Assembly: GCA_910585285.1 (NCBI GenBank)
Contig: CAJUDL010000034.1
Coordinates: 1-39,170 of the forward strand
Direction: 5' to 3'
Origin: an uncultured Muribaculaceae bacterium
GTDB taxonomy: Bacteria; Bacteroidota; Bacteroidia; Bacteroidales; Muribaculaceae
DNA length: 39,170 nucleotides
The notes beneath the pieces were generated by a model, which saw nothing but the letters and a program-made list of their open reading frames with translations, did not search any database and had not been told where the DNA came from. Numbering within the stretch: position 1 is the stretch's first letter; the number at the start of each line of letters is the position of its first letter. The translations under genes were made by a program, and so were the position numbers. This document shows, piece after piece, positions 17,702-25,112 of this stretch.

Positions 17702-19066
17702 TTATAGCTTTTTTCTCAGTCGTGCCACAGGTATGCCCTGACGGTCACGATATTTTGCGACTGTACGTCGCGACACATCATAGCCACGTGCCGTCATCTC
17801 TTCCATGATGCGTTGGTCTGACAATGGATGGCGCTTGTCTTCGCTTTCCACCATCGCCGCTATTTCCGCCTCTATCTTGCGGTTTGTCGCAGCATTACCA
17901 TCTTCCGCCGTCTCCCCTATCGAATCGCTGAAGAAGAATCTCAACGGAAAGATTCCCCAGGGAGTTGCCACAAACTTGTTGGTAGTGGCGCGAGAAATAA
18001 CGGAAAGGTCAAGACTCGTCAGTTCCGCAACGTTCTTTATCATCATCGGGCGCAGCTTATACACATCTTCCGTGAGGAAATACTCTTTCTGGATCTTAAC
18101 GATTGCCGACATCACCGACATCATAGTCTGCTGACGCTGTGTGAGCACGCGGATAAAATCGCGGGCATCGTTATACCGGCTCACAATAAACTCCGAGCCT
18201 TTCTTTGGTCTCCCTTTCGCCGTGCGTTCAAGATTCGCCATTGCCTGATCAAAACTCTGTTCGATCTGCAATTCGGGAATCTTGTTATTAAGCGTTATGG
18301 TGATCTCTCCGTCTTCATTGTTGACGATGAAGTCAGGGATAATTATGTTTGCCTCGTCTGAAGGATCAGAACCGAGTGCATTCCCTGGTTTGGGATTTAG
18401 AGAAAGAATTAAAGACAAGGCAGCGTCAACACGCTTTTCAGAAATATGAAGCTGCGAGATGATGCGATGTTTGTGTTTCATCGTGAAAGCTTCATATGCC
18501 TCACGCATGATACGAAGCGCGTCATCACGGTCTTGAGTCGGAGGCATGGCGAACAACTGTAGTTCCAGACAATCGCGAAGGTCAAACGCCCCGATACCGG
18601 AAGGTTCCAGACTGCGAACGGCATCGAGAGCCTCATGCGCTTCCGTGTCGTTGACATCTATCCCGGGACCAAACGCCATGTCATTCACAAGATTCTCAAG
18701 CGATCGATTAAGATATCCGTTGGAATCAAGATTGCCTATGATATATCTTGCAGCGAGTTCCACTTTTGGAGGGAGACGGCGTTCCGACAACTGGGCATAA
18801 AGATGGTCATACAAAGATTCTGATTCATCCGCTGGCACGAATGCAGGACGGTCATCATCGTTGCTCCGCGCAAAGAAAAGAGGATAACGGTTGGTATCAT
18901 CTTCGTGAACCTCCTCTTTCACTCCAAGAGCCGGATTATCCTCCAGTTCACGCTCCACAGCCTCATCGAGTTCAGGCGCGTTGAGCTCCAGCAGCTTCAC
19001 GAAGCGAAGCTGCTGCTGAGAAAGGCGCATGCCAATGCGCTGCTCCATTTTCAGACTCTGTGCCAT
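17702..19066 (-). CDS. rpoN: RNA polymerase sigma-54 factor
   Basis: A 454-residue sigma-54. Region I is the Gln/Leu-rich N-terminus (KMEQRIGMRLSQQQLRFVKLLEL), which contacts core polymerase and activators; the core-binding and helix-turn-helix regions follow (about 100-380, including LEPSGIGAFDLRDCLELQL and SLDLSVISRATTNKFVATPWGIFPLRFFF), and the C-terminus carries the RpoN box as SRRTVAKYRDRQGIP. It directs sigma-54 promoters that need AAA+ activators. The reading frame stays open to 19192, but that extension runs through the tRNA-Leu gene and its terminator, so the ATG at 19066, giving the standard MAQSLKMEQ start, is chosen. Only 17 bases separate the tRNA terminator from this start, leaving little room for a separate promoter. 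Confidence 0.95.
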   Translation of the reverse strand: MAQSLKMEQRIGMRLSQQQLRFVKLLELNAPELDEAVERELEDNPALGVKEEVHEDDTNRYPLFFARSNDDDRPAFVPADESESLYDHLYAQLSERRLPPKVELAARYIIGNLDSNGYLNRSLENLVNDMAFGPGIDVNDTEAHEALDAVRSLEPSGIGAFDLRDCLELQLFAMPPTQDRDDALRIMREAYEAFTMKHKHRIISQLHISEKRVDAALSLILSLNPKPGNALGSDPSDEANIIIPDFIVNNEDGEITITLNNKIPELQIEQSFDQAMANLERTAKGRPKKGSEFIVSRYNDARDFIRVLTQRQQTMMSVMSAIVKIQKEYFLTEDVYKLRPMMIKNVAELTSLDLSVISRATTNKFVATPWGIFPLRFFFSDSIGETAEDGNAATNRKIEAEIAAMVESEDKRHPLSDQRIMEEMTARGYDVSRRTVAKYRDRQGIPVARLRKKL

Positions 19067-19083
19067 AACAAACTCATTATAAT

Positions 19084-19112
19084 AAAAAAGGAACCGCAAT
19101 TGGCACGGTTCC
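19084..19112 (-). terminator. Rho-independent terminator after tRNA-Leu
   Basis: On the minus strand a 7-bp stem (GGAACCG/CGGTTCC, 19090-19096 with 19106-19112) is followed at once by TTTTTTATT (19089-19081). It begins 9 bases after the tRNA end and stops just before rpoN. Confidence 0.8.
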
Positions 19113-19121
19113 GATTCATTG

Positions 19122-19206
19122 TACAGAAAGTGGGACTCGAACCCACACAGCCGGTAAAGGCCAAAGGATTTTAAGTCCTTCGTGTCTACCATTCCACCAT
19201 TTCTGC
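19122..19206 (-). tRNA. tRNA-Leu (anticodon TAA)
   Basis: Minus-strand 85-nt sequence folding as a class II tRNA: acceptor GCAGAAA / TTTCTGT with discriminator A, D-arm TGGTGGAATGGTAGACA, anticodon stem AAGGA/TCCTT around loop CTTAAAA (anticodon TAA), a long variable arm, and the T-arm GTGGGTTCGAGTCCCAC. CCA is not encoded. It reads leucine UUA codons. It has a clean promoter (19240-19271) and a terminator (19084-19112). Confidence 0.97.
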
Positions 19207-19239
19207 ATCCTCGTTCCGGTCTCGTCCGGAGTTCAGATG

Positions 19240-19271
19240 CAAAATTAATCTCTTTTCACGAAATATCCAAA
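19240..19271 (-). promoter_or_regulatory. Housekeeping-type promoter for tRNA-Leu
   Basis: On the minus strand TTTG (19271-19268), 20 bases, then TAATTTTG (19247-19240). The tRNA 5' end is 33 bases beyond the -7 element, giving a leader of roughly 25 bases. The rest of the gap to 19390 shows nothing I recognise. Confidence 0.75.
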
Positions 19272-19390
19272 TCCATTCCAGCATTTTCAAAAAACATTTT
19301 ATTTATAATAAGGTTAAAGGTTACAGAGAACAGGGCAAAGATGGATTTCCAAAGAGATTAACCATACCAAAATAAAACTACATCCAATCT

Positions 19391-19924
19391 TTAATCGGGG
19401 AAGTTAATAAGGTCAAAATACATTGACCTTGTGGGCAAATCCTTATCCTTCTCAGAAAGGAACATAAAGCCACATTTCTCATAAAAAGGCACAGCACCTG
19501 TATATGCATCAACCGTGATAAAACGGCAAGCACTTCTGCGCATTGTTGCAAATACATGTTTCACCTACAGGAGAATTGCTCTCCCGATCTGCTTGCCAGC
19601 ATAATCTTTTGAAATAGCAAGACGACCAATTTTCACTGCCGGATACTCCTTTCGCCGTTTTGAATTGGCAACACGACGGTTAAGCCGATTCCATAATTTT
19701 TTCTCATCGGGATCAAAAACGATCTTGTCATTTAGCAGACTATAGTACGCAACTGTTTTATTCTCTTCATTATCTTCGAGCAAATAAGTCAATGCCATCA
19801 TCGACTGGTAATAATTGACAGCATCGGAAAACAAAAAGTCATTCAAATCTGCGTCGCCGCAATCGAATGACTTTATCTTGGTATCAGCATCTATCTGCCG
19901 GAAAGTAAATTTGCTAAAATCCAT
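19391..19924 (-). pseudogene. GNAT N-acetyltransferase interrupted by an in-frame TAG
   Basis: The ATG at 19924 opens MDFSKFTFRQIDADTKIKSFDCG, a common Bacteroidales GNAT start. It continues through a DLNDFLF block and PAVKIGRLAISKDYAGKQIGRAILL, the acetyl-CoA-binding region, then hits TAG at 19567-19565. The same frame continues without shift as VKHVFATMRRSACRFITVDAY, GAVPFYEKCGFMFLSEKDKD and MYFDLINFPD before TAA at 19391-19393. Total length with the TAG read through is 177 codons, the normal family size. A single base change (for example a tyrosine TAT or TAC to TAG) explains the break. The lost part holds the last GNAT strands and helix, so the truncated 119-residue product is unlikely to be active. 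It starts two bases after the 52-residue gene. Confidence 0.85.
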
Positions 19925-19926
19925 AA

Positions 19927-20085
19927 TTACATTGAGAATGTACTTATGGCTTTGAACGCTTCATACGCTTTTCTTGCCGCTTCTTTCTCAGCATTGCTGA
20001 CAGGTGCGGGATTCGCCAGTCTCCGAGCGAAATTCTCAGCGTCCCTACCCTTTAGTACGGGCGTTTCTTTAATAGGTCGTGCCAT
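19927..20085 (-). CDS. Small 52-residue protein paired with the GNAT gene (antitoxin-like)
   Basis: ATG at 20085 to TAA at 19927-19929 gives 52 residues: MARPIKETPVLKGRDAENF, then RRLANPAPVSNAEKEAARKA and a short tail. It is mostly helical and charged, without a signal peptide or cysteines. The ATG of the GNAT gene lies two bases after this stop, so the two form a tight operon. Small proteins starting MARPIKETPxL upstream of GNAT genes recur in Bacteroidales as I recall them; the arrangement resembles an antitoxin-toxin pair, but this small protein has no visible ribbon-helix-helix motif and the role is inference. A -7-like TATATTTG (20123-20116) lies 31 bases upstream of the ATG. Confidence 0.7.
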   Translation of the reverse strand: MARPIKETPVLKGRDAENFARRLANPAPVSNAEKEAARKAYEAFKAISTFSM

Positions 20086-20115
20086 GTTTGTACTTCTTTG
20101 TTGTTTATTAGATTA

Positions 20116-20123
20116 CAAATATA
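20116..20123 (-). promoter_or_regulatory. Possible -7 element for the 52-residue/GNAT pair
   Basis: Minus-strand TATATTTG fits TAnnTTTG, but no TTTG lies 19-21 bases upstream. Position relative to the ATG at 20085 is plausible. Confidence 0.35.
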
Positions 20124-20136
20124 CAACAAATTTCTG

Positions 20137-20448
20137 ACATATGAGGTTGAAAAACCAAATTTCTCAAGAATTTCCTTTTTATCGAAAGACAAAGAACAGA
20201 TAGCACTTATAACTAAATTCTAAAATCAAACCACGGATTATCGGGCTGCGCTCGATAAATTCTGTTTTGCACAATAATCCGGCAGAAAAGGACGTTACTT
20301 TTATACACTCACACTCACTAATTCCCGGAGGTCGCGTATCATTTTATGGTTGCGACCTCTACTTATTCCAACGCGTGAGTGCAAGAGATTCCACGATTTT
20401 GGTATTTTTTCAGTTTAATCTGGTATTCTCCGATAGAAATTGTTTATA
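20137..20448. other. Gene-free, palindrome-rich gap
   Basis: No credible gene lies between the GNAT module and the DUF3737 gene. The stretch contains several inverted repeats: GGATTAT (20235-20241) with ATAATCC (20274-20280); TTATCG (20238-20243) with CGATAA (20253-20258), which overlaps and competes with the first; GAGGTCGC (20328-20335) with GCGACCTC (20352-20359); and CACTCAC (20306-20312) with GTGAGTG (20375-20381), which encloses the third. A 79-residue frame across part of it has no recognisable content. Confidence 0.55.
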
Positions 20449-20456
20449 TAATTTTG
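20449..20456 (+). promoter_or_regulatory. Possible -7 element before the DUF3737 gene
   Basis: TAATTTTG fits TAnnTTTG and lies 30 bases before the ATG at 20487. No TTTG is seen at the -33 position, so this is a partial match. Confidence 0.35.
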
Positions 20457-20486
20457 CATTTGAAATAAGCAGTATAAACTATACCT

Positions 20487-21332
20487 ATGGAAATTATAAA
20501 AGATAAAGAGTTTGGCGGAGAACGTCCTCTATTCGCCTCAAAAGGTCTGAGATTGGAAAACGTAACCATCCACGCCGGAGAATCGGCATTGAAATGTTGT
20601 CGCGACATTGAGGCTGAAGGATGCCGCTTTGAGGGAAAATACCCTTTCTGGCATGTCGATGGATTCAAGATTACCAATTCATTGTTCACTCCGGGTGCTC
20701 GCGCAGCCCTTTGGTATTCACGTAATCTTGAGATGAGCGACACGCAGGTAGATGCTCCGAAAATGTTTCGTGAAATGGACGGCATTATCCTTCGCAATGT
20801 TAATATACCCGATGCGGAAGAAACGCTTTGGCATTGCGCCAATGTAGATATCAAGAATGTGAAGGTGAATAAGGCCGATTATCTTTTCATGCATTCGCGC
20901 AACATCCGTATCGAAGATTGGGAACAACATGGCAATTATTCTTTCCAATATTGCAGTAACGTTGAGATTCGCAACGCTGTTATCAATTCGAAGGATGCGT
21001 TCTGGGCTACAGAAAACGTCACCATCTACGATTCCGTGCTGACGGGTGAATATCTTGGATGGCATTCTCACCGCCTGCATCTCGTGAGATGCAAGATATC
21101 GGGCACTCAGCCGTTATGTTATTGCCGCGACCTCATTTTAGAGGATTGTGAGTTTGCTGAGGATTGCGACCTCGCTTTCGAAGACAGTGAAGTGAAAGCT
21201 ACCGTGCTCACACCGATTACAAGCGTCAAGAATCCTCTGCGTGGAGAAATTCATGCAAAATCTTTCGGTGAAATCATTATTGATGAAAATTCAAAAGCCG
21301 ACGAACCGGTAATACTAAAAAATGAATTATAA
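20487..21332 (+). CDS. DUF3737-family parallel beta-helix protein
   Basis: A 281-residue cytoplasmic-looking protein (no signal peptide) opening MEIIKDKEFGGERPLFAS, the usual DUF3737 start. Repeating units of about 20 residues run through the protein (LRLENVTIHAGESALKCCRD, RNIRIEDWEQHGNYSFQYCS, RDLILEDCEFAEDCDLAFED), with an aromatic-Cys or Cys-Arg step at each turn, consistent with a right-handed pectin-lyase-like beta-helix. No enzymatic activity is established for this family and no lyase residues can be pointed out. Its stop lies inside the next gene (11-base overlap), so it is co-translated with the PLP enzyme, suggesting a shared pathway. The family is recognised; the function is unknown. 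Confidence 0.88.
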   Translation: MEIIKDKEFGGERPLFASKGLRLENVTIHAGESALKCCRDIEAEGCRFEGKYPFWHVDGFKITNSLFTPGARAALWYSRNLEMSDTQVDAPKMFREMDGIILRNVNIPDAEETLWHCANVDIKNVKVNKADYLFMHSRNIRIEDWEQHGNYSFQYCSNVEIRNAVINSKDAFWATENVTIYDSVLTGEYLGWHSHRLHLVRCKISGTQPLCYCRDLILEDCEFAEDCDLAFEDSEVKATVLTPITSVKNPLRGEIHAKSFGEIIIDENSKADEPVILKNEL

Positions 21333-22482
21333 TTTTGATGAACTTACGGAGCGGCGCAACACCGCTTGCGTAAAGTGGGATTCCAACACTGATCCTGACA
21401 TATTGCCGTTATGGGTTGCCGACATGGATTTCCGCACCGCTCCCGCCGTAAGTGAGGCGGTGATGCAACGTGCCGCTTCCTGCATTTACGGATATGTACG
21501 CGTACCCGACTCTTATTATGACGCTCTTGAGAAATGGTTCTCTACGCGCCATAGCTGGCAAATCGACCGCCACAAGGTGATATACACTTCCGGCGTCGTT
21601 CCGGCACTTTCTGCCATCATCAAGGCAATGGCAAAACCTGGCGAAGGGGTCATCATACAGACTCCCGCCTATAATTGCTTTTTCTCATCGGTTCGCAACA
21701 ACCATACTCTTGAAATCGACAATCCTCTTCGCCGGGTAGAGACGTCAAACGGATTTACCTACGAAATCGATTTCGATGGACTGGAAGCTGCAGCTGCCCG
21801 ACCGGAAACCAAGCTTCTGCTTCTTTGCAATCCACAGAACCCTACCGGACGCGTGTGGACCCGCGAAGAACTGCAACATGTCCGCGACATCTGTCACCGC
21901 AACGGAGTGCGCGTACTCAGCGATGAAATACATTGCGAACTGATCCGTAGCGGTTACGAGTATATTCCCTACGCCACAATAGACCCGGATGCGATTGTAT
22001 GCTGCTCGCCAAGCAAGGCATTCAATACCGCCGGGCTACAGACCGCAAACATCGTATGCCCCGACATGGAGACCAAAGCACTCATTGACAGGGCAATCAA
22101 CGACAACGAAGTCTGTGATATAAATCCTTTTGGTGTCGTGGCATTGGAAGCTGCATATAACCGTGGAGGAGAATGGCTCGATGCCTTGAACGCATATCTC
22201 GACGATAACTACCGCTATTTGCGTGAAACACTTGGGAATGCATTGCCACAACTGAGAATTTGCAATTCGGAAGCCACATACCTTGCATGGGTGGATATCA
22301 CACCGCTGCATCTCACCTCCGACGATGTGGAGAAGTTGCTTATCGAAAAAGCGAAAGTGCGTATAAATTCAGGCGCCATGTATGACGGAGAGGGATATAT
22401 TCGCATAAATTACACCTGTCCGCGTGCCCGACTTGAGGAAGCCTTGACACGCATAATCAACACCTTAAGAAATCAGATATAA
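21322..22482 (+). CDS. MalY/PatB-family PLP-dependent C-S lyase / aminotransferase
   Basis: A 386-residue fold-type I PLP enzyme of the MalY/PatB branch. Marks: N-terminal KWDSNTDPDILPLWVADMDF typical of cystathionine beta-lyase-like PatB, GYVRVPDSYY, the cofactor-contact motif LCNPQNPTGRVW (Asn170), LSDEIHCEL with Asp201, and CSPSKAFNTAGLQ with the Schiff-base Lys232. Such enzymes cleave cystathionine, cysteine or other C-S substrates to pyruvate, ammonia and a thiol. It overlaps the DUF3737 gene by 11 bases and is followed after 40 bases by a MATE exporter; the three probably form an operon. Length is normal. Whether the main activity is beta-lyase or transamination is not decided by sequence. 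Confidence 0.92.
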   Translation: MNYNFDELTERRNTACVKWDSNTDPDILPLWVADMDFRTAPAVSEAVMQRAASCIYGYVRVPDSYYDALEKWFSTRHSWQIDRHKVIYTSGVVPALSAIIKAMAKPGEGVIIQTPAYNCFFSSVRNNHTLEIDNPLRRVETSNGFTYEIDFDGLEAAAARPETKLLLLCNPQNPTGRVWTREELQHVRDICHRNGVRVLSDEIHCELIRSGYEYIPYATIDPDAIVCCSPSKAFNTAGLQTANIVCPDMETKALIDRAINDNEVCDINPFGVVALEAAYNRGGEWLDALNAYLDDNYRYLRETLGNALPQLRICNSEATYLAWVDITPLHLTSDDVEKLLIEKAKVRINSGAMYDGEGYIRINYTCPRARLEEALTRIINTLRNQI

Positions 22483-22494
22483 CGGTTCTGTTTA

Positions 22495-22509
22495 GCGGAC
22501 ACTGTCCGC
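22495..22509 (+). other. Short GC-rich hairpin between PLP enzyme and MATE genes
   Basis: GCGGAC (22495-22500) pairs with GTCCGC (22504-22509) around a 3-base loop in the 40-base gap. There is no T run after it, so it is more likely to trim or stabilise the transcript than to end it. Confidence 0.35.
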
Positions 22510-22522
22510 GTCTGTCTGTATA

Positions 22523-23929
22523 ATGTCAGCTATAGATATCAAATATATCCGTGAGGGAAAGCCTCTGTCGTGGCGACAGAGGTTACACCTCACTATAATG
22601 CTTTCTTTGCCCGCGATGCTCGCCCAGTTGTCGAGCATCGCGATGCAATATATCGACGCATCGATGGTTGGCAGGCTCGGAGCGGATGATTCCGCTTCCA
22701 TCGGACTGGTATCTACAAGCCTCTGGCTTTTCTGGGGAATATGCTCCGCCATGACATCAGGTTATTCGGTGCAGGTGGCGCATCGGGTGGGAGCAAAAGA
22801 CAACGAAGGGGCACGGCGTGTGCTCCGACAGGGCATAACGGCAAGTCTTATCTTCAGTGTGATCACTGCCATAATCGGAGTAGCGATTGCGTTACCGCTG
22901 CCCCATTGGCTGGGAGGAGATGAAACAATCTGCCCCAAGGCTTCGCTCTATTTTGTGGTATTTGTCGCCGCGCTCCCATTGCTGACGATGAATTATCTCG
23001 GCGGAGGGATGTTGCGTTGCGTAGGTAATATGAAAGTGCCAAGTCTGCTAAGCGGAATGATGTGCGTGCTCGACTGCCTTTTCAATTTCCTTCTTATTTT
23101 CCCTTCCCATCATTTTGAGATTGCCGGATTCTCGGTTACTATTCCGGGAGCGGATTTGGGAGTGCTTGGCGCAGCCTTAGGAACGGTAGCCGCCGAAGCA
23201 GTGTGCGCGATAATAATGATGTATTATGCATGCGTCAAACAACCGGAGTTGCGTATTTTCAGGACCTCAGGTAACTTCCGTCCCACACGTGCTATAACCC
23301 GAAAAGCCGTTGGAATCTCCGCGCCGATGACTCTCGAGCATGCCGTGATATGCGGCGCACAAATCGCCATAACAATGATTGTGGCTCCTTTAGGAGTTAT
23401 TGCCATCGCCGCCAATGCCTTTGCCGTGACGGCAGAGAGCTTGTGCTATATGCCCGGATATGGTATCGGCGATGCAGCAACAGCCCTGACGGGACAAAGT
23501 CACGGGGCTTCGCGCCCGCGACTTGTGCGCCAGTTCGGATATATGTCCGTTAGACTTGGCATGATCATAATGTCGGTCATGGGCGTTCTCATGTATCTCT
23601 TCGCATATGAGATAATGGCGGTCATTACACCTGTTGAGTCCATACGCGAATTAGGAGCGGAAGTAATGAGAATCGAAGCCTGGGCAGAGCCGATGTTTGC
23701 CGCTTCCATTGTTGCATATGGTGTGTTCGTAGGAGTGGGCCAGACCACCATCCCCGCCATTATGAACTTCGGCAGCATATGGGCAGTGAGGGTGCCATTG
23801 GCATGGCTGTTGGCGCGCAGCATGGGATTGCGCGGCGTCTGGATGGCAATGTGCATCGAGCTCACTTTCCGCGGCACGATATTCCTCCTGCGCCTCTTCT
23901 TCTCCCGCTGGTATCAACCAAAGAATTAG
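22523..23929 (+). CDS. MATE-family multidrug/metabolite efflux transporter
   Basis: A 468-residue polytopic membrane protein with twelve likely spans in two related halves. Family marks include LSLPAMLAQLSSIAMQYIDASMVGRLG near the N-terminus, GAALGTVAAEAVCAIIM in the middle, and the second-half counterpart GISAPMTLEHAVICGAQIAIT. MATE proteins export cationic drugs or metabolites in exchange for Na+ or H+. It begins 40 bases after the PLP enzyme gene and ends before the bidirectional hairpin at 23949-23991. An uncharged or sulphur-containing product of the neighbouring enzyme is a possible substrate, but this is a guess from gene order. Length and topology are normal. Confidence 0.93.
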   Translation: MSAIDIKYIREGKPLSWRQRLHLTIMLSLPAMLAQLSSIAMQYIDASMVGRLGADDSASIGLVSTSLWLFWGICSAMTSGYSVQVAHRVGAKDNEGARRVLRQGITASLIFSVITAIIGVAIALPLPHWLGGDETICPKASLYFVVFVAALPLLTMNYLGGGMLRCVGNMKVPSLLSGMMCVLDCLFNFLLIFPSHHFEIAGFSVTIPGADLGVLGAALGTVAAEAVCAIIMMYYACVKQPELRIFRTSGNFRPTRAITRKAVGISAPMTLEHAVICGAQIAITMIVAPLGVIAIAANAFAVTAESLCYMPGYGIGDAATALTGQSHGASRPRLVRQFGYMSVRLGMIIMSVMGVLMYLFAYEIMAVITPVESIRELGAEVMRIEAWAEPMFAASIVAYGVFVGVGQTTIPAIMNFGSIWAVRVPLAWLLARSMGLRGVWMAMCIELTFRGTIFLLRLFFSRWYQPKN

Positions 23930-23948
23930 CTTGAGTTCTTCTAAAAAC

Positions 23949-23991
23949 ATTAAGTCCCCTCCTATATATTACTTATAGGAAGGGCCTTAAT
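23949..23991. terminator. Bidirectional hairpin terminator between MATE and the secreted helical protein
   Basis: Arms 23949-23966 and 23974-23991 pair at 16 of 18 positions around a 7-base loop. On the minus strand the stem is followed by TGTTTTTAG, giving a good intrinsic terminator for the gene ending at 24000; on the plus strand it closes the MATE transcript. Confidence 0.75.
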
Positions 23992-23999
23992 CAAAGTTG

Positions 24000-24986
24000 T
24001 CATTTAGGGGTCTGCTTCAAAAGTTTTTCTATGTAATTATATGCTGGTGTACCCTTAGAGCCCTTCTCTTCAAGCTTCTTCAAGTATTCCTGCATTGCCG
24101 GACGGCTTTTTTTATAGTTTTTTTCTTTCCAATAAGCAACTGCAGTATTACAACGCACCTCGTTAGCAAGACCTGTATTGTCCATCTCCATAATCTTAAG
24201 ATGCTTCATAAAGCTTTCGTTTATATTGATAATCTCTTTGTTATATCCGTAGGCTCTCCAGATACTTGATATGTAATTGCCGAGGTGCACCATAGCACAC
24301 ATACAAGTGCCTTCAACTGCCGGATCTTCGTTCACCTGCTTATTCCTTTCGTTCCATATGGAATATGCAGCATCACATCCCGGTTTCATTTCATCCCACC
24401 TTTGAAGATTTGAGAGCAAAACAGGCTGCATTATATGCAAACATCCTGTCAACCAATGGCGCGCCATTGGAGTCGCGCTCAGACGTTCCTGTTCACGCTT
24501 GGCATAATTGTAAGCATCCTCTATCTTTCCCTTATTGGCGATAGCTTCAACTTTGTGATAAACCATAGCGGCATACTGCCAGCTTTCATCACCGAACTCA
24601 TCATCTATTGCAGAAAGCGCGGCATCTGCATCCGCCACCGCCGTTGGCGCGAGCTTATTATAGATGGCTTTCATTGTAAGTGTGGTGTAATGTTGGTCAC
24701 CGAGCACACGAGAATTGAAAGCTAATTTCTGCGCTTGATCGGCAACCTTATCAAAAAGCATTTGAGCATTCAATGCCTCATAATAATTGTTATATGCGAC
24801 ATCCATTTCTGAGAAAACACTGTAATCTCCATTTTTAGTAGCATCGTTGATTGTGGGAACCGTTATGAATGCGATATAAAAATCGCCTTCCGGGAATGCT
24901 TTTCCCATTTTCTGTACCAGTTCATTCAGCGCCGAAGCATTCAATGACATTAAGACAGCGAAAGTCAATAATAATAATTTCTTCAT
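24000..24986 (-). CDS. Secreted helical-repeat protein of unknown function, divergent from the CHAT gene
   Basis: From the ATG at 24986 (the frame extends to 25052, but that would include the promoter) the product is 328 residues with signal peptide MKKLLLLTFAVLMSLNASA. The rest is almost wholly helical, with TPR-like hairpins such as QMLFDKVADQAQKLAFNSRVLG, ADADAALSAIDDEFGDESWQYAAMVYHKVEAIANKG, and a C-terminal CNTAVAYWKEKNYKKSRPAMQEYLKKLEEKG. No catalytic motif is seen. It has a clean housekeeping promoter at 25022-25053 and is divergent from the TPR-CHAT gene, with starts 127 bases apart. I do not recognise the family. Context suggests a partner, regulator or substrate of the CHAT protein in the periplasm, but this is untested. 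Confidence 0.8.
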   Translation of the reverse strand: MKKLLLLTFAVLMSLNASALNELVQKMGKAFPEGDFYIAFITVPTINDATKNGDYSVFSEMDVAYNNYYEALNAQMLFDKVADQAQKLAFNSRVLGDQHYTTLTMKAIYNKLAPTAVADADAALSAIDDEFGDESWQYAAMVYHKVEAIANKGKIEDAYNYAKREQERLSATPMARHWLTGCLHIMQPVLLSNLQRWDEMKPGCDAAYSIWNERNKQVNEDPAVEGTCMCAMVHLGNYISSIWRAYGYNKEIININESFMKHLKIMEMDNTGLANEVRCNTAVAYWKEKNYKKSRPAMQEYLKKLEEKGSKGTPAYNYIEKLLKQTPK

Positions 24987-25021
24987 TTTGTTAGGTTTAA
25001 TGTTTTTATTGTTTAACTTTG

Positions 25022-25053
25022 CAAATATAGCGAAAGGTGAGCGTAGAAGCAAA
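25022..25053 (-). promoter_or_regulatory. Housekeeping-type promoter for the secreted helical protein
   Basis: On the minus strand TTTG (25053-25050), 20 bases, then TATATTTG (25029-25022), an exact consensus match. The expected leader is about 30 bases. It shows that the open frame beyond 24986 is not coding. Confidence 0.75.
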
Positions 25054-25112
25054 AATAAAATGCAATTTTAATTTTTGATTATACCGAACCGTCTCCTATA
25101 TTATTCAAATAT

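Noticed and set aside
19067..19192. Longer sigma-54 protein starting upstream
   Set aside because: The extra codons run through tRNA-Leu and its terminator.
20267..20506. A 79-residue plus-strand gene
   Set aside because: No signal, domain or good start; it overlaps the DUF3737 start and the palindrome cluster.
24987..25052. Longer N-terminus of the secreted helical protein
   Set aside because: It would put the consensus promoter inside the coding region and bury the signal peptide.
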